A stretch of 64,000 bases of DNA from the NCBI GenBank assembly GCA_002327445.1, contig DCWA01000023.1, forward strand, positions 62,001-126,000, in the 5' to 3' direction. Shown here piece by piece: positions 51,428 to 60,733 of the stretch. Source of the DNA: Desulfobacteraceae bacterium UBA2174 (GTDB lineage Bacteria; Desulfobacterota; Desulfobacteria; Desulfobacterales; UBA2174). Below the pieces are notes generated by a model. The model made no database searches. It was not told the origin of the DNA and saw nothing but the letters and a program-made list of their open reading frames with translations. The position numbers were made by a program, and so were the translations under genes. How positions within the stretch are numbered: position 1 is the first letter of the stretch; every line of letters begins with the position of its first letter.

Positions 51428-52381
51428 ATGGGTCGATGTCTGCGCCAAGGGCCGGTTCTGGCGGCAGTTCTTGTCTGGATCGCCGTCTCAACGGGCTGCG
51501 GCACGCTGCAGCGCTCCTATACCGCGGTGATGGAAGGGGGCCACCAGGCGTTGCGCTGGTACAAGTCGGCCGACGACGATCTGATCAAGAGAGTCGGGGT
51601 CCATCGGGTGATCAACCGCAGCGGGTATGCCTCGACGACGTTCGAAACCGCACAGACCGGGCGCCTGCTCGACCGGCTGCAGGCGGAAAGCCAGGGCCTG
51701 ATCTTCATCGGCCCTGATGCGGCGGCGGCTCCCGAGCTGCTCACAAGGTTGCCCCGCACCCCGCAAGGCGCCATCAACAACCTCGAACTGGCCCTGGCGG
51801 CGCGCAAGGCCGGGCTCAACGCCGTGGCGGTGGCCAGCCTCATCGATGTGCGGGACCGACGCCGGGAGGAAGGACTGTGGTGGTTCAAGGACGTCTATGA
51901 CGATATCGAGGCAACGATCAACCTCGAGTTGTTCGACAGCGAGACGGCCGCCAAGATCATAGACGAGCGCTTCATCCACCACTTCGAAGCCGACATGCCG
52001 CTGGCCATGGCTGGTCAGCCGCCCGCCACGGACCTGCCCACCCAGGTGATCGAGGAGATCGAAGAAAAGGTCTGGCCCGCCATCGCCCGCCGGATCGTCG
52101 ACGAGATGGTGATCATCCCCTGGGTGGGGTTCATCCAGGAAGTCTCGGCCGGCAACGTCACCTTCAAGGCCGGATCTGAAGCCGGCCTTGAACCCGGAGA
52201 CGTGCTCGATGTCTTCGATGCCGGCCGCGTAATCCAGGGCCAGGGCGGCTCGCGGTTTCTCGCGCCCGGCATCAAAATAGGCGAAATAGAGGTATCGGAC
52301 ACCGCCGGCCGCCTCTCCGCCCGCATTCTCTCCGGCACGCAAATCTCTGCCGGCTGCATGGTAAAACTCAAAACGGACTAA
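51428..52381 (+). CDS. Putative outer-membrane or periplasmic lipoprotein
   Basis: 317 residues. The N-terminal signal ends in the lipobox VSTGC (Cys24). The middle domain (LIFIGPDAAAAPELLTR, then AVASLIDVRDRRREEGLWWFKDVYDD and NLELFDSETAAKIIDE) resembles the CsgG/FlgT type of periplasmic proteins that bind other proteins. The C-terminal part has an SH3-like barrel (AGLEPGDVLDVFDAGR). I recognise no exact family. Start ATG has AAAGGAAATC and a near-consensus promoter 100 bp upstream. It is convergent with the hydrolase gene, overlapping it by 4 bp. An envelope role (secretion, flagellar or capsule) is a guess. Confidence 0.8.
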   Translation: MGRCLRQGPVLAAVLVWIAVSTGCGTLQRSYTAVMEGGHQALRWYKSADDDLIKRVGVHRVINRSGYASTTFETAQTGRLLDRLQAESQGLIFIGPDAAAAPELLTRLPRTPQGAINNLELALAARKAGLNAVAVASLIDVRDRRREEGLWWFKDVYDDIEATINLELFDSETAAKIIDERFIHHFEADMPLAMAGQPPATDLPTQVIEEIEEKVWPAIARRIVDEMVIIPWVGFIQEVSAGNVTFKAGSEAGLEPGDVLDVFDAGRVIQGQGGSRFLAPGIKIGEIEVSDTAGRLSARILSGTQISAGCMVKLKTD

Positions 52382-53253
52382 GCGGTTTCCTTCTCCAATC
52401 CACGATGGAACGAACGGATGATGCGCGCCGTCTCGCCGGGTCGTTCCATGGGGATGAGGTGCCCGGCATCGGGCACGCGCAGGAAGGTCCCCCGCGGAAA
52501 CGCCGAGGCCGCCTTCTCCAGGTCGATGTGGCCCCGGTTTCCGCTTTTTCCCCCCTCCACCACCAGCACCGGGCAAGCCACCCGCGCCAACAGGGGCCAG
52601 GGATCCAGGTGCACGCCACCCATGAACAGGGATGCCTCCCGCCGCGGGTGGCAGGCCAGCTCCAGTCCTCCGCTCGGGGCGGCCACCATGCCGTGGCGCA
52701 CGTAGAGATCGAGCATCTCCTCGTCCCAGTCGGCAAAAAGGGACTTGCCGCGCAAATAGGCCTTGGCCTCGTCGGCATCGGACCAGTGGTTGCGGCGGCG
52801 GATCGACTTGCTCGCCAGCGGATGCTGGGCCACGTCGATCCGGAATCGATAGAGCTCGCGGGGCAAAAAGATCGGCTCGATCAGCACGAGGCCGGACGCC
52901 AGGCCGGGATCGGCCGCCGCGGCGAGGGTCGCCACGGTGCCGCCCATGGAGTGGCCGGCCATCAGGGGCGCCTCCAGGTGCAGCCGTTGGCAGAACAGGC
53001 GCAGGTCCTCGGCGAGCTGGCGCCAGCGCAGACCGCCATCCTCGGGAGCCGCGTCGCGATGATCGCAAAAATAGGGCGCCAGGACGGTAAACTCCCCTGC
53101 CAGCGCCCGGGCGATGGGGTGCCAGAGCCAGGGCAGGAATCCGGTGGCGTGCAGCAACACCAAAGGCGGTCCGTCGCCGCGGTACAAGAGGTATTGAATC
53201 TCGGCGTCGCCGATGTTCACGGTGCTGTTTTCGGGTTTCAAGTCCTGTTTCAT
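52378..53253 (-). CDS. Alpha/beta-fold hydrolase
   Basis: 291 residues. PPLVLLHATGFLPWLWHP, LMAGHSMGGTVATLAA with the nucleophile serine in GHSMGG (near residue 106), CPVLVVEGGKSGNRG and VPDAGHLIPMERPGE with the histidine give a complete serine-hydrolase set. The nearest guess is an esterase or haloalkane-like hydrolase; the substrate is unknown. No signal peptide. I chose the start at 53253 (MKQDLKPE, GGAGCC upstream); the longer frame to 53781 runs into the repeat region and is rejected. Convergent with the lipoprotein gene. Confidence 0.88.
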   Translation of the reverse strand: MKQDLKPENSTVNIGDAEIQYLLYRGDGPPLVLLHATGFLPWLWHPIARALAGEFTVLAPYFCDHRDAAPEDGGLRWRQLAEDLRLFCQRLHLEAPLMAGHSMGGTVATLAAAADPGLASGLVLIEPIFLPRELYRFRIDVAQHPLASKSIRRRNHWSDADEAKAYLRGKSLFADWDEEMLDLYVRHGMVAAPSGGLELACHPRREASLFMGGVHLDPWPLLARVACPVLVVEGGKSGNRGHIDLEKAASAFPRGTFLRVPDAGHLIPMERPGETARIIRSFHRGLEKETA

Positions 53254-53377
53254 CTGAAGCGGGCTCCTCGTCTGGGTTTTGAGCTTCCGGAAACGATGCC
53301 CGGCAAGATAGCAACGATTGGCGACCGGGGCAAACGGTCGCTCCCCCTCGGGCGTCCATTTTTTACCGTGAAAATAC

Positions 53378-53444
53378 ACCCCCCTCACCCTGACCCTCTC
53401 CCCCCCACCGGGTGGAGAGGGAATGATTTTCATGAGTGGGGGTG
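53378..53444. repeat. C/G-rich hairpin repeat (CCCTCTCC/GGAGAGGG)
   Basis: CCCTCTCC (53394-53401) and GGAGAGGG (53414-53421) form a hairpin within a CACCCCCCTCACCCTGACC-type sequence that is common as a dispersed repeat in many proteobacteria. It lies in the 337-bp gap 53254-53590; nothing else in that gap can be supported. Confidence 0.7.
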
Positions 53445-53590
53445 ACCAAATCCCGGTCATGATGGTTTGGACTTGAAAAATCATCCCGACGGTTGAAGAA
53501 TACCGGCGAGGCGAACCAGGCCGGCGGCGATCCGCATCCCATCCCGGCAGTCGCCGTGAAACCTTTTGACCCCCGTGAAGAGGCACCGCG

Positions 53591-56500
53591 ATGAAAGTCT
53601 TGGGCATCTGCCTGGGCGCGTCCACCGTCACCGCCGTCTCCCTCGAAGGCGACGTGGCAACCCCTTGCGTCATCGACCGCCAGATCCGTCCCCATGACGG
53701 CAACCCCCGCCGAACCTTGCTGGACGTCCTGGATGCCATCTCACCCGAGGGCTTCGACCGCATTGCCGTCACCGGCCGCAAATTTCGCCACTACGTCAAC
53801 CTGACCACCATCGCCGAACCGGAAGCCGTGGAACATGCCTACGCCTTCGCCAGGCCACCCGACCGCCTCTGCCCGGCCATCGTTTCGGCCGGCGGCGAAA
53901 CCTTCATGGTCTACGTGCTGGACGCCCATGGGCGTGTCGGCAACGTGATCACCGGCAACAAGTGCGCCTCCGGCACCGGCGAGTTCTTCCTCCAGCAACT
54001 GCGGCGCATGAACGTCACCCTGGAAGAGGCGGCCCAGTGGGCCGTGGACGAAGTCCCCCATCCGGTCTCGGGGCGCTGTTCGGTCTTCTGTAAGTCCGAC
54101 TGCACTCACGCCACCAACAAGGGCGTGCCCAAATCGCAGGTCACCGCCGGCCTGTGCAAGATGATGGCCGAGAAGATCCTCGAGCTGCTCAAGCGGATTC
54201 CCCGGCGTGACATCATGGTGGTCGGAGGGGCATCCCGCAACCGGATGATGATCGCCCACCTCCAGCGCGCCATCGAGAACCTGATCGTGCCGGACACGGC
54301 CCCGTGCTTTGAAGCCCTGGGAGCCGCGCTCTGGGCCCTGGCGCATGAGACCCGCCCCTGGCCGGGCACCACGGCGCTGCTCCACACCGAAACCTCGGCC
54401 TTCGACCGGCTGCCGCCCCTGAAGAACGCCGCCGACCTGGTGACCTTCCGAACCTTACACCGCGACCGGGTGCGCACCGGCGACCGCTGCATCCTCGGCC
54501 TCGACGTGGGCTCCACCACCACCAAGGCAATCTTGATGCGCTGGAGCGACAAGGCCCTGTGCGCCGACGTCTACCTGCGCACCGGCGGCGATCCGGTGGG
54601 CGCCTCGCGGCGCTGCTACCGGGCGATTTGGGAGCAAATAGCCGCCCAGGCCGATCCCCGCACCGTAGCCATCGCCGGCCTGGGGGCCTGCGGCTCCGGC
54701 CGCCAGATTGCCGGCTTGCACGCCATGACCGAGGGGATCGTCAACGAGATCATCGCCCACGCCACCGCCGCGGTGCATTTCGATCCGGCGGTGGACACCC
54801 TTTTTGAAATCGGCGGCCAGGACGCCAAGTACACTTACATCACCAACGGCGTCCCGTCAGATTACGCCATGAACGAGGCCTGTTCGGCCGGCACCGGGTC
54901 ATTTCTGGAGGAATCGGCCAAGGAAACCCTGGGCATCGAGATGACCGAGATCGCCGACATCGCCCTGACCGGCACCGATCCGCCCAACTTCAACGACCAG
55001 TGCGCCGCCTTCATCGCCTCGGACATCAAGAACGCCGTCCACGAGGGGCTGTCGCGGGAAAACATCGTCGCCGGCCTCGTCTATTCCATTTGCATGAACT
55101 ACACCAACCGGGTCAAGGGCAACCGGCCCGTGGGGCAGCGGGTCTTCATGCAGGGCGGGGTCTGCTATAACCGGGCCGTTCCCATGGCCATGGCGGCCCT
55201 GACCGGCAAACCCATCGTGGTGCCGCCGGAACCGGGGCTGATGGGTGCCTTCGGGGTGGCGCTGGCCGTGGGCCAGCGCATCGAGGCCGGCCTGATGGCC
55301 GAGGCGCGTTTCGACCTGGAGCGCCTTGGCGACCGGGAGGTGAGCTATGGCCGCAGCTTCGTCTGCCGGGGGGGCCGGGAAGGATGCGACCGCCGCTGCA
55401 CCATCCACCGGGTGAAAATCGAAGGCCACGCCTACCCCTTCGGCGGGGCGTGCAACCGCTACGAAAACCTCCGGCGCCGGGTCCATCACGACCGGGCGCG
55501 CCTCGACTGGGTGAACCGGCGCCAGCGCCTCGTCTTCGAGACCTTCGCCCCGCAGAGGGAGTCGTCCAGCGGCCCCCGGCGCGGCCGCGTCGGCATCAAC
55601 CGCAGCTTCTTCATTCACAGCCTCTACCCCCTGTACGCCCATTTCTTCGACCGGTTGGGGTTCGAGCCGGTGCTGGCCCAACGGCTCTCTGCCGAAGGCA
55701 TCGACCGCCGCAACGCCCCCTTCTGCTACCCGGCGGAGCTGGCGCACGGCTATTTTCACGGTCTCGTCAGCGACATGGCCGATCTTGACTTCATCTTCCT
55801 TCCCCACCTGAAGTCGGTGCCGGCCATCGACGAAAACAACAACTCCCAGCTCTGCCCCCTGAGCCAGGGGGAGACCTTCTATCTGCGCTCGGCCTTTCGG
55901 GAGGAACTCACCGGTCGCTCCCGGCGGGTGCTGGCCCCCTGCCTGGAAATGGCCCGCGGCTACCAGGAAGCCAGAGAGCCCCTGGTGAAAATGGCCGGAG
56001 AAATGGGGATCGGCCGGTGCGAAGCCAACCGGGCCCTGGACGTTGCCATCGAACGGCAGCAGGCGTGCCTGGAGGCCATCAAGGCCATGGGTCGCGATTT
56101 TCTCGCCGCCCTGCAAGAAAACCCCGACCGGCCGGCGGTGATCCTCTTCGGCCGCCCCTACAACGCCTTCGCGCCGGAAGCCCACATGGGCATCCCCGCC
56201 AAGCTCGCCAGCCGCGGGGTGGCGGTGCTGCCCTTCGACGCCCTTCCCTTGGCCGATCAGGAGGGCAAGGCGCACATGTACTGGGGCATGGGCGAGCAGA
56301 TCCTCCGGGCCGCCCGCCTGGTGGCCGCCCATCCGCGCCTCTACGGCACCTACATCACCAATTTTTCCTGCGGTCCCGACTCGTTCATCGTGGGCTACTT
56401 CCGGTCCATCATGGGGACCAAGCCGTCGTTGACCCTCGAACTGGACAGCCACACGGCCGACGCCGGCATCGACACCCGCATCGAGGCGTTCCTGGATATC

Positions 56501-57943
56501 GTCGCCGCTCACCGGCAACTGGCCGAGGAGGGCCGTCGTCCGGCAAGCGCCCGCCGGAGGTTCCAGTCGGCCAGCATCAAGGAAGAATCCGGGCGAATGG
56601 TGGTGGCCCGCAGCGACGGCAGCATCATCGCCGCCACCGATCCACGGGTCACCCTGCTCTTTCCCAGCATGGGACGGTTGGGCACCGAGGCGATTGCGGC
56701 GGTTTTCCGCGGTTTCGGGTTCAACGCCCGGGCCCATGCACCGGCCGACGAGGCGATCCTCAAGCTCGGGCGCGGCAACACGAGCTGCAAGGAGTGCCTG
56801 CCGCTGATTCTGACCACCGGTACCCTGCTGCACTACCTGCAAAACGACCGCCGCGCCGATGAAATCGTCGTTTACTTCATGCCCACGGGCAGCGGCCCGT
56901 GCCGCTTCGGCCAGTACCGGGTTTTCATGCAGGATTTGATCGAACGCCTCCAGTTGCCGGACGTGGCGATTCTTTCCATCACCTCGGACGACGCCTACGC
57001 CGGGATGCCGCCCAGCTTCGCCGGCCGGGCCTGGTGGGCCGTGGTCGTCTCGGACGAAATGGAAAACCGGCGCAGCCGGATCCTGGCCGACGCGGTGAAC
57101 CGGGAAGAGGGGCTGAAGGTGTTCGAGGATTGCTGGAACCGGCTCGCCGCCGCTCTTGAAAAGGGTGAATGGCCCGGGTTGGAGGCCGCCTTGAACCATG
57201 CGGCCGCAGCGCTGGAGGCCATCCCCATGCACCGGGCACCCGCCGAAGTGCCGGTGGTGGGATTGACCGGGGAAATCTTCGTGCGGCGCGACGGCCTGTC
57301 CCGCCGCTACCTCACCGAACGTCTCGCGGACCTGGGGTTCGCCACAATCTGCGCTCCGGTGGCCGAGTGGGTCCACTACACCAACTATCTGGTCGAGCAT
57401 GGGCTCGACAGCGCAAACCTGAATTTGTGGCAAAAACTTCGCCTCCGCTTGCGCAACCAGGTGATGCGGCGCGATGAAAAGCGGATTCAGCGCGCCATCG
57501 GCGGCAACGGTCGCCCGCCGGCGGAAGCGCCGGACATCGGCCGGATCCTGTCCCACGCCGCACCCTACATCTCTCCGCGGCTCACCGGGGAGGCGGGGCT
57601 GACGGTGGGCAGTTCCATCGGTGAGGTCGTCGACCAGGTCTGCGGCGTCATCGCCATCGGCCCCTTCGGCTGCATGCCCAACCGCCTCTCCGAAGCCCTG
57701 CTCACCGAGGCGATGACCCGCGAAGGAAAACTGAGAGCCAACGGAACCCCGCGCTGCCGGGCGGCCCTGGCCGACATCGACGACCTTCCGTTCCTGGCCA
57801 TCGAGAGCGACGGGTCGCCCTTTCCCCAGTTGATCGAGGCCAAATTAGAGACCTTCTGCCTGCGGGCCCGGCGGCTCCACCAGCGCCTGGTCCAGATCGA
57901 CGGTGAAAAATTCCGCTCGAACACCCATTCGCTTCCCGGATGA
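53591..57943 (+). CDS. Giant acyl-CoA dehydratase activase-like protein (BcrA/BadF type, two ASKHA domains plus DUF2229)
   Basis: 1450 residues. An N-terminal ASKHA ATPase-like domain (1 to about 255, with CASGTGEFFLQQL and GRCSVFCKSDCTH) is followed by a second (about 300-570: ILGLDVGSTTTKAILM, IGGQDAKY, CSAGTGSFLEESA, NDQCAAFIASDI). The second has the two cysteines that bind the shared [4Fe-4S] cluster in 2-hydroxyglutaryl-CoA dehydratase activators. Then comes DUF2229 (about 665-900, GINRSFFIHSLYPLYAHFF) and a long C-terminal part (YNAFAPEAHMGIP, GNTSCKECLPLILTTG, MPTGSGPCRFGQY) like the dehydratase subunits, with cysteines for clusters. It is a single-chain activase/reductase assembly for difficult reductions. 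No separate dehydratase gene is adjacent. It overlaps the NlpC/P60 gene by 4 bp. Confidence 0.93.
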   Translation: MKVLGICLGASTVTAVSLEGDVATPCVIDRQIRPHDGNPRRTLLDVLDAISPEGFDRIAVTGRKFRHYVNLTTIAEPEAVEHAYAFARPPDRLCPAIVSAGGETFMVYVLDAHGRVGNVITGNKCASGTGEFFLQQLRRMNVTLEEAAQWAVDEVPHPVSGRCSVFCKSDCTHATNKGVPKSQVTAGLCKMMAEKILELLKRIPRRDIMVVGGASRNRMMIAHLQRAIENLIVPDTAPCFEALGAALWALAHETRPWPGTTALLHTETSAFDRLPPLKNAADLVTFRTLHRDRVRTGDRCILGLDVGSTTTKAILMRWSDKALCADVYLRTGGDPVGASRRCYRAIWEQIAAQADPRTVAIAGLGACGSGRQIAGLHAMTEGIVNEIIAHATAAVHFDPAVDTLFEIGGQDAKYTYITNGVPSDYAMNEACSAGTGSFLEESAKETLGIEMTEIADIALTGTDPPNFNDQCAAFIASDIKNAVHEGLSRENIVAGLVYSICMNYTNRVKGNRPVGQRVFMQGGVCYNRAVPMAMAALTGKPIVVPPEPGLMGAFGVALAVGQRIEAGLMAEARFDLERLGDREVSYGRSFVCRGGREGCDRRCTIHRVKIEGHAYPFGGACNRYENLRRRVHHDRARLDWVNRRQRLVFETFAPQRESSSGPRRGRVGINRSFFIHSLYPLYAHFFDRLGFEPVLAQRLSAEGIDRRNAPFCYPAELAHGYFHGLVSDMADLDFIFLPHLKSVPAIDENNNSQLCPLSQGETFYLRSAFREELTGRSRRVLAPCLEMARGYQEAREPLVKMAGEMGIGRCEANRALDVAIERQQACLEAIKAMGRDFLAALQENPDRPAVILFGRPYNAFAPEAHMGIPAKLASRGVAVLPFDALPLADQEGKAHMYWGMGEQILRAARLVAAHPRLYGTYITNFSCGPDSFIVGYFRSIMGTKPSLTLELDSHTADAGIDTRIEAFLDIVAAHRQLAEEGRRPASARRRFQSASIKEESGRMVVARSDGSIIAATDPRVTLLFPSMGRLGTEAIAAVFRGFGFNARAHAPADEAILKLGRGNTSCKECLPLILTTGTLLHYLQNDRRADEIVVYFMPTGSGPCRFGQYRVFMQDLIERLQLPDVAILSITSDDAYAGMPPSFAGRAWWAVVVSDEMENRRSRILADAVNREEGLKVFEDCWNRLAAALEKGEWPGLEAALNHAAAALEAIPMHRAPAEVPVVGLTGEIFVRRDGLSRRYLTERLADLGFATICAPVAEWVHYTNYLVEHGLDSANLNLWQKLRLRLRNQVMRRDEKRIQRAIGGNGRPPAEAPDIGRILSHAAPYISPRLTGEAGLTVGSSIGEVVDQVCGVIAIGPFGCMPNRLSEALLTEAMTREGKLRANGTPRCRAALADIDDLPFLAIESDGSPFPQLIEAKLETFCLRARRLHQRLVQIDGEKFRSNTHSLPG

Positions 57944-58731
57944 GACGCTGGTTCCCACACCCGGCCCCCATCGGAGGGGTCGAGGGCCGACGAGCTCTGA
58001 TGGCGCTGATCCTCACGGCGGCGATCCTCACGGCCTGCGCGGGCCGCCCGCCGACACCCGAACCGCCCCCCGTCCCCTCCCGGCTGGCCGTCATCGGGGT
58101 CACGATCCAGGCCGGGGCCTTTGCCAACCTGGACAACGCTATCGGGCTGACCGAAGCGCTCCAGGCCAAGGGGCTGGAGGCGACGTTCTTCAGGGATGAC
58201 GACGGCCTGTTCAAGGTCCGGTTCGGGGATTTCGCCTCCAGGGAGGAGGCCTTGCGGCAGGCTTTGTCGCTGCAGCGCGAGGGCGTGCTGGACGTCTTTT
58301 ACATCGTGACGCCGGATCAGCTGCCCGCGGGCCAGCGCGCGCTGCGAGGGGATGCCTTCGTCCGCGCCCGGATCGTGCGGACGGCCGAAAATTTTCTCGG
58401 TCTACCCTACCGCTGGGGAGGGACTTCCGTCGAAGACGGTTTCGACTGCAGCGGTTTGACCATGACCGCCTACCGCCTCAACGGATACCGTATCCCCCGT
58501 ACCTCACGCGAGCAGTTCGCCGCCGGCACGCCGATTACGACCGACGCCCTCCAGCCGGCCGACCTGGTGTTTTTCAGAACACCTTCCAAACGCAGGGTAT
58601 CCCACGTCGGGATTTACATCGGCAACGGTCGCTTCATTCACGCCTCCAGCCGGGGCAAGGACATCCGGATCGACTCGCTCTCCGCCGACTATTACCGCCG
58701 TCACCTGGTCGGTGCCCGCCACTTCCTGTAG
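57940..58731 (+). CDS. SPOR and NlpC/P60 lipoprotein, cell-wall endopeptidase
   Basis: 263 residues. A signal with the lipobox LTAC (near residue 32), a Pro-rich linker, a SPOR-type domain (GVTIQAGAFANLDNAIGLTEAL to about residue 125) that binds denuded glycan, then NlpC/P60 (about 145-263). The catalytic residues are the Cys of DGFDCSGLTMTAY, the His of VSHVGIYIGNG and the His of FIHASSRG. It cleaves peptidoglycan stem peptides. It overlaps the activase stop by ATGA; an internal ATG at 58000 (MALILTAAILTAC) gives a more typical signal length and may be the true start. Outer-membrane or periplasmic. Confidence 0.9.
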   Translation: MRRWFPHPAPIGGVEGRRALMALILTAAILTACAGRPPTPEPPPVPSRLAVIGVTIQAGAFANLDNAIGLTEALQAKGLEATFFRDDDGLFKVRFGDFASREEALRQALSLQREGVLDVFYIVTPDQLPAGQRALRGDAFVRARIVRTAENFLGLPYRWGGTSVEDGFDCSGLTMTAYRLNGYRIPRTSREQFAAGTPITTDALQPADLVFFRTPSKRRVSHVGIYIGNGRFIHASSRGKDIRIDSLSADYYRRHLVGARHFL

Positions 58732-58750
58732 GGCAGGATGAGCACATTTG

Positions 58751-58837
58751 CCCAATGCACGATATGGGCGACCCCATTAGCCGAATGGACGACATGGACG
58801 AAACGGACGCCGCGGGCCGTCCATGAAGTCCACGCCG
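58751..58837. repeat. 9-bp-periodic palindromic element (NNNATGGAC type)
   Basis: Units GATATGGGC (58761-58769), a unit ending ATGGAC (58790), GACATGGAC (58791-58799), GAAACGGAC (58800-58808) and GCCGCGGGC (58809-58817) are at 9-bp spacing. GTCCATGAAGTCCAC (58819-58833) is the inverted arm. It lies between two convergent genes and reaches the end of the TPR gene. Similar in form to the other palindromes in the window. Confidence 0.7.
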
Positions 58838-59971
58838 TCAACCCTCCCCCGCCTCCCGTGCCAGGCACCGGCGCCATTCCTTCAGCCGCAGAACGCCGAT
58901 GTCCGGGTTGATCCGCGACACGGCTTTTTGAAAGCACTGCCGGGCCATTTCGGGACTGCCCGTGGCCAAGCGGCCGACGCCGAGAAAATAAGGCGCCAGA
59001 TAATCCAGGGGATCGGCGAGGGCGGCTGCTTCCAGCAGCGGAACGGCTGCCTCGATGTTTCCCTGGTGTAATCGCACCAGGCCCAGCAGCATCAGGAGGT
59101 CGCTGCCGGCATCGGTCCGGGCATCGGGCTGCCGTTCAAGGCGTTGGATCTCCTCGGCGGTTCCCAGATGATCGAGAATCGGCGCATAGCGCCCCTGGTA
59201 GAGGCAAAGATCCAGGTACAGTTCTGAAAGGCGGCCGGCGCCGGGATGCTGTTGGAGCGCCGCGGAAAGCTGATCCAGGGCGCCGTCGCGGTCCCCGTCC
59301 GCCAGGCGAGCCTCGGCCTGGCGCGCCAGCAGAAGGGCGGACCGCCGCCGAGGGGTGAGACTTCCCAGCGCATCCACCCACCCGGAAACCCGCCCGGCCC
59401 ACCGCTTCCATGGCGGCGCCTCCCCCTGAACGTTTTCCAGGTAGGCGGCGGCGATCATCTGCTCGGCCAGGCTCCGCCCTCGGAAGGTGCCGCCGGCCAG
59501 CGCCGATTCGCACAGCACAAGCCAACGGGCCTGGAAAGGGGCGTTGGTGCTCGCCATCAGGGGCTCCAGGGCATCCAGGCGTTCGGGGTCCGGCCGCGGC
59601 AGATCCCGGTGAATCGCGGCCAGGTGTGCGTAGGCGGCGGCGAGCCGGTTGGCTGGCGACATTTGCCTGGCAACGTTGAACGCCTCGATGGCGGCGGGGA
59701 TTTCGCCGGCATCGTAGGCCACGATTCCCTGCACCAGCCGGTAGGCCGGCTGCCGGGGGGCGAGGTCCACCGCCTGCCGGGCGCTGGCCGCAGCGGCAGC
59801 ATGTTCCTGCCGGGCGCTGAGGCTGAGCGCCCGATACAGGCAGGCCGGGGCATAATCGGGGCATTCGGCCAGGGCGCGCGCATACCATCCCAGCGCCGTC
59901 TCCGGATCACCGGCCGCGGCGGCCCGTTGGCCCTTGCCGAGCAGACGTTCGGCGCGAAAACAGGGACTCAT
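58838..59971 (-). CDS. TPR-repeat protein
   Basis: 377 residues with repeated TPR helices: AGDPETALGWYARALAECPD, ARQEHAAAAASARQAVDLAP and AYDAGEIPAAIEAFNVARQM near the N-terminus, and DRDGALDQLSAALQQHPG, HQGNIEAAVPLLEAAALAD and SPEMARQCFQKAVSRINPD later. No signal peptide or catalytic domain is seen. TPR proteins bind partner proteins; the partner is unknown. Start ATG at 59971 overlaps the methyltransferase stop by 4 bp (ATGA), so both are translated together; the upstream frame to 60100 overlaps that gene and is rejected. Confidence 0.85.
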   Translation of the reverse strand: MSPCFRAERLLGKGQRAAAAGDPETALGWYARALAECPDYAPACLYRALSLSARQEHAAAAASARQAVDLAPRQPAYRLVQGIVAYDAGEIPAAIEAFNVARQMSPANRLAAAYAHLAAIHRDLPRPDPERLDALEPLMASTNAPFQARWLVLCESALAGGTFRGRSLAEQMIAAAYLENVQGEAPPWKRWAGRVSGWVDALGSLTPRRRSALLLARQAEARLADGDRDGALDQLSAALQQHPGAGRLSELYLDLCLYQGRYAPILDHLGTAEEIQRLERQPDARTDAGSDLLMLLGLVRLHQGNIEAAVPLLEAAALADPLDYLAPYFLGVGRLATGSPEMARQCFQKAVSRINPDIGVLRLKEWRRCLAREAGEG

Positions 59972-60549
59972 GGTTCGCTCTTGCGCAGATAGCGGGTCAA
60001 CCAGATATCGGCCGCCCCCATCGCCGAAGGATATTCCGCCGTCCGCCAGGCATCGAGTCCCAGGCGCTCCAGGATCGGGTCGAGAACCGCCGGTTGCCAC
60101 CGGTAGAAAAGACGGCCGGTATCGTCCGCTTTCGTGCCCTCGCCTTTTTTCAGGCTGAGCAGCAACGCACCCCCCGGCCGCAAGGCTTCCAGGATGCCCT
60201 GGAGCACCCCTTCCAGTTCATCATGTGGCACGTGCACCAGGGCGGCCACCAGAAGCAGGCCGTCGAAAGAAAGGGTTGAAAAGTCAAAAGTTCTGAAATC
60301 CCCCCGGATCACGGGACACCCGCTCTGGGATTCCGCCAGGGCGGCAAGCCCTTCGGAGCGCTCGAAACCGGTCATGACAAAGCCGCGCCGGCGCAGCCAG
60401 AGCAGATCCCTGCCACTGCCGCAGCCCACATCCAGGACCCGGCTCCCCCGGGGCAAGGCGGACAGCAGGGGCAGGAGAAAACCGGCCGGATCGACCGGGA
60501 AGGTCCGCCGGTTGTAGACGGACGCGAAGCACTGGTAATAATCGGTCAT
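59968..60549 (-). CDS. Class I SAM-dependent methyltransferase
   Basis: 193 residues. Motif I is VLDVGCGSGRDLLWLRRRG, motif II FERSEGLAALAES, motif III RGDFRTFDF and motif IV GLLLVAALVHVPHDE, as in small UbiE-like methyltransferases. The target is unknown. The start MTDYYQCFASVYNRRTF at 60549 has AGGCGA before it. Translationally coupled to the TPR gene. The frame extends to 61098 but that part overlaps the zinc-ribbon gene on the other strand and has no ribosome site. Confidence 0.88.
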   Translation of the reverse strand: MTDYYQCFASVYNRRTFPVDPAGFLLPLLSALPRGSRVLDVGCGSGRDLLWLRRRGFVMTGFERSEGLAALAESQSGCPVIRGDFRTFDFSTLSFDGLLLVAALVHVPHDELEGVLQGILEALRPGGALLLSLKKGEGTKADDTGRLFYRWQPAVLDPILERLGLDAWRTAEYPSAMGAADIWLTRYLRKSEP

Positions 60550-60733
60550 CGGATTCGCCTCACCCAGGCCGGTGGCGCCAATTTGCGGCACACCGCATCT
60601 TACTCTCGAAAAACCTCGAAGATCCAGCCTATTCTGGCAGCCGCGGCCTTTGACAGACGCCAGCGGCTTGGTTATAGGAAAAAACAAAAACGGCTCCGGC
60701 GCGCATGGAAGCGATGGCGATGACAGGAGAGGG

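Noticed and set aside
58701..58937. Minus-strand frame across the 58.79-kb palindrome
   Set aside because: Its VH-type runs come from the repeat; it has no ribosome site and overlaps two real genes.
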